Shown: piece after piece, positions 63,299 through 64,000 of the stretch | How positions within the stretch are numbered: position 1 is the stretch's first letter | Layout: each line of letters opens with the position of its first letter | From: JAMQPK01 sp035937795 | GTDB lineage: Bacteria; Acidobacteriota; Vicinamibacteria; Vicinamibacterales; JAMQPK01 | Length of the DNA stretch: 64,000 nucleotides | Assembly (NCBI GenBank): GCA_035937795.1 | Contig: DASZHO010000109.1 | Span: 1 to 64,000, forward strand | Direction: 5' to 3' | Notes under the pieces: model-generated | What the model was told of the DNA's origin: nothing | Seen by the model: the letters and a program-made list of their open reading frames with translations, nothing else | The model's database searches: none | Translations under genes and position numbers: made by a program

Positions 63299-64000
63299 AT
63301 GCGCCTCCATGCCGGATCTCCCACCGCCGCGGGCCGATGGCTGCTCGCCGTGGTCTCGGCGGTTTGCGTCCTGGCCGTACCGTCGTTGCCGGCGTTTGCG
63401 CAGCAACCTCCGGCCAATCAGGCGCACGTGCATATCGGGCACGTGATGACAACCTTCAACGATACGCCCGGCAAGGTCGGGCTGCTGCCTGCGGCCATCG
63501 CTGATGCGGAGATTGCCGAAGAGCAGGCACACCGGGCCGGCGCGCGCGACCGTATCAATGATTTCGTCCTCTACGCCGGTTACGTGCTCAACGCCCTCGA
63601 TCCCAGCCCTGAAACCAGGAACCTCCTCACGACGACCTACGACGCGAGGTTGCCGGTCGGCGCCGACCCTCGTCTGAAGCTCGACATTCCGGGTACCGGA
63701 TACGGCGTCAAACGCGCGGCCGCAGCCGCGCTGCAGCACGTGCAGCTCGCGGCGAAAGCCGAAGGCGCATCCGACAACGTAAAGACGCACGCGATGCACG
63801 TGTCGACGTCGCTCGAGAACGTCGTTCAGTGGACAGACCAGGCGATCGCCGTCGCTCGCAAAGTGCTCGCCGCGAAAGACGTCGCCGAAGGCCAGCCGCT
63901 GGTCACCGAGCTGGAACAGCTGTGCGTGCACCTCAACGCGGGTTTCGACGCGAACAAGGATGGTCAGATCGGCTGGGAAAAGGGTGAAGGCGGTCTGGCG
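63299..64000 (+). CDS. Exported protein with EF-hand-like loop (3' end outside window)
   Basis: At least 234 residues are visible. The frame is open to the last base. A Sec signal (WLLAVVSAVCVLAVPSLPAF) is followed by a His-rich start (QAHVHIGHVMTTFNDTPG) and helical segments with several His (AEEQAHRA, ALQHVQLA, KTHAMHVS), perhaps a metal-binding bundle. Near the window end, DANKDGQIGWEKGEGG resembles an EF-hand loop, with acidic residues at positions 1, 5 and 11. GGAG lies before ATG 63299. I do not recognise the family. It could be a periplasmic metal- or calcium-binding protein. Confidence 0.75.
   Translation, partial: MRLHAGSPTAAGRWLLAVVSAVCVLAVPSLPAFAQQPPANQAHVHIGHVMTTFNDTPGKVGLLPAAIADAEIAEEQAHRAGARDRINDFVLYAGYVLNALDPSPETRNLLTTTYDARLPVGADPRLKLDIPGTGYGVKRAAAAALQHVQLAAKAEGASDNVKTHAMHVSTSLENVVQWTDQAIAVARKVLAAKDVAEGQPLVTELEQLCVHLNAGFDANKDGQIGWEKGEGGLA

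Overview
This 64 kb window is GC-rich chromosomal DNA, most likely from an uncultured or little-studied member of the Acidobacteriota (class Vicinamibacteria is my best guess). The reasons are four very large Oar-type TonB-dependent outer-membrane receptors with an N-terminal carboxypeptidase-regulatory-like domain and no SusD partner; many Sec- or Tat-exported beta-propellers; and families such as DUF1080, DUF885, DUF1572/DinB, DUF6282 and SCE4755-type LPMO-like proteins. No tRNA, rRNA, CRISPR array, insertion sequence, prophage or integrase was seen. The taxonomic call is inference from gene content.

Layout. 1-5850: the 3' part of rpoB, then rpoC, closed by a strong intrinsic terminator. 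5851-7354: an exported DUF1080 protein and two small conserved proteins. 7578-13101: a tightly packed + strand run with start/stop overlaps (membrane protein, NHL propeller, epoxide-hydrolase-like enzyme, frameshifted serine hydrolase, methyltransferase, HEXXH lipoprotein). 13158-16007: Tat-exported haloacid dehalogenase, two-domain VOC protein and second NHL propeller. 16024-18933: first TonB receptor. 18960-27341: housekeeping and conserved genes (zinc ribbons, DinB, VOC, pssA, DUF885 metallopeptidase, DUF899, DUF1697, SPFH-HTH fusion, methyltransferase). 27401-33671: exported cupin, penicillin-acylase-type amidase, S1/P1 nuclease, amino-acid permease, MBL hydrolase and DinB. 33694-42417: a catabolic string with exported CMD protein, HisD-family dehydrogenase, SDR, AtoE-type carboxylate transporter, LPMO-like protein, TonB receptor and Tat-exported propeller. 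42487-46852: small enzymes (ABM monooxygenase, SGNH esterase, HAD, GNAT, OsmC, DUF6282). 46945-47750: nucleotidyltransferase plus small protein pair. 47834-50788 and 58052-61030: two further TonB receptors. Between them lie DUF1684, DUF1572, a TMEM175 channel, an MFS transporter, a Tat-exported mannonate-dehydratase homologue and a gamma-glutamyltransferase. 61283-64000: LamG protein, lactonase-type propeller and a truncated exported protein.

How it fits together: apart from RNA polymerase and phospholipid synthesis, most genes suit scavenging of complex extracellular organic matter. Large receptors import ligands, exported hydrolases and propellers process them, and inner-membrane permeases plus cytoplasmic dehydrogenases complete catabolism. 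Non-coding DNA is scarce: no gap exceeds 300 bases. The longest are 61031-61282, 7355-7577 and 50789-50993, all divergent promoter regions.

The most interesting non-gene signals are short tandem arrays (7-bp purine arrays at three gene ends, and a 9-bp in-frame array inside the SDR gene) and a recurring TANNNT element. In five cases that element lies only 7-9 nt from a start codon that lacks a Shine-Dalgarno sequence, which suggests leaderless mRNAs.
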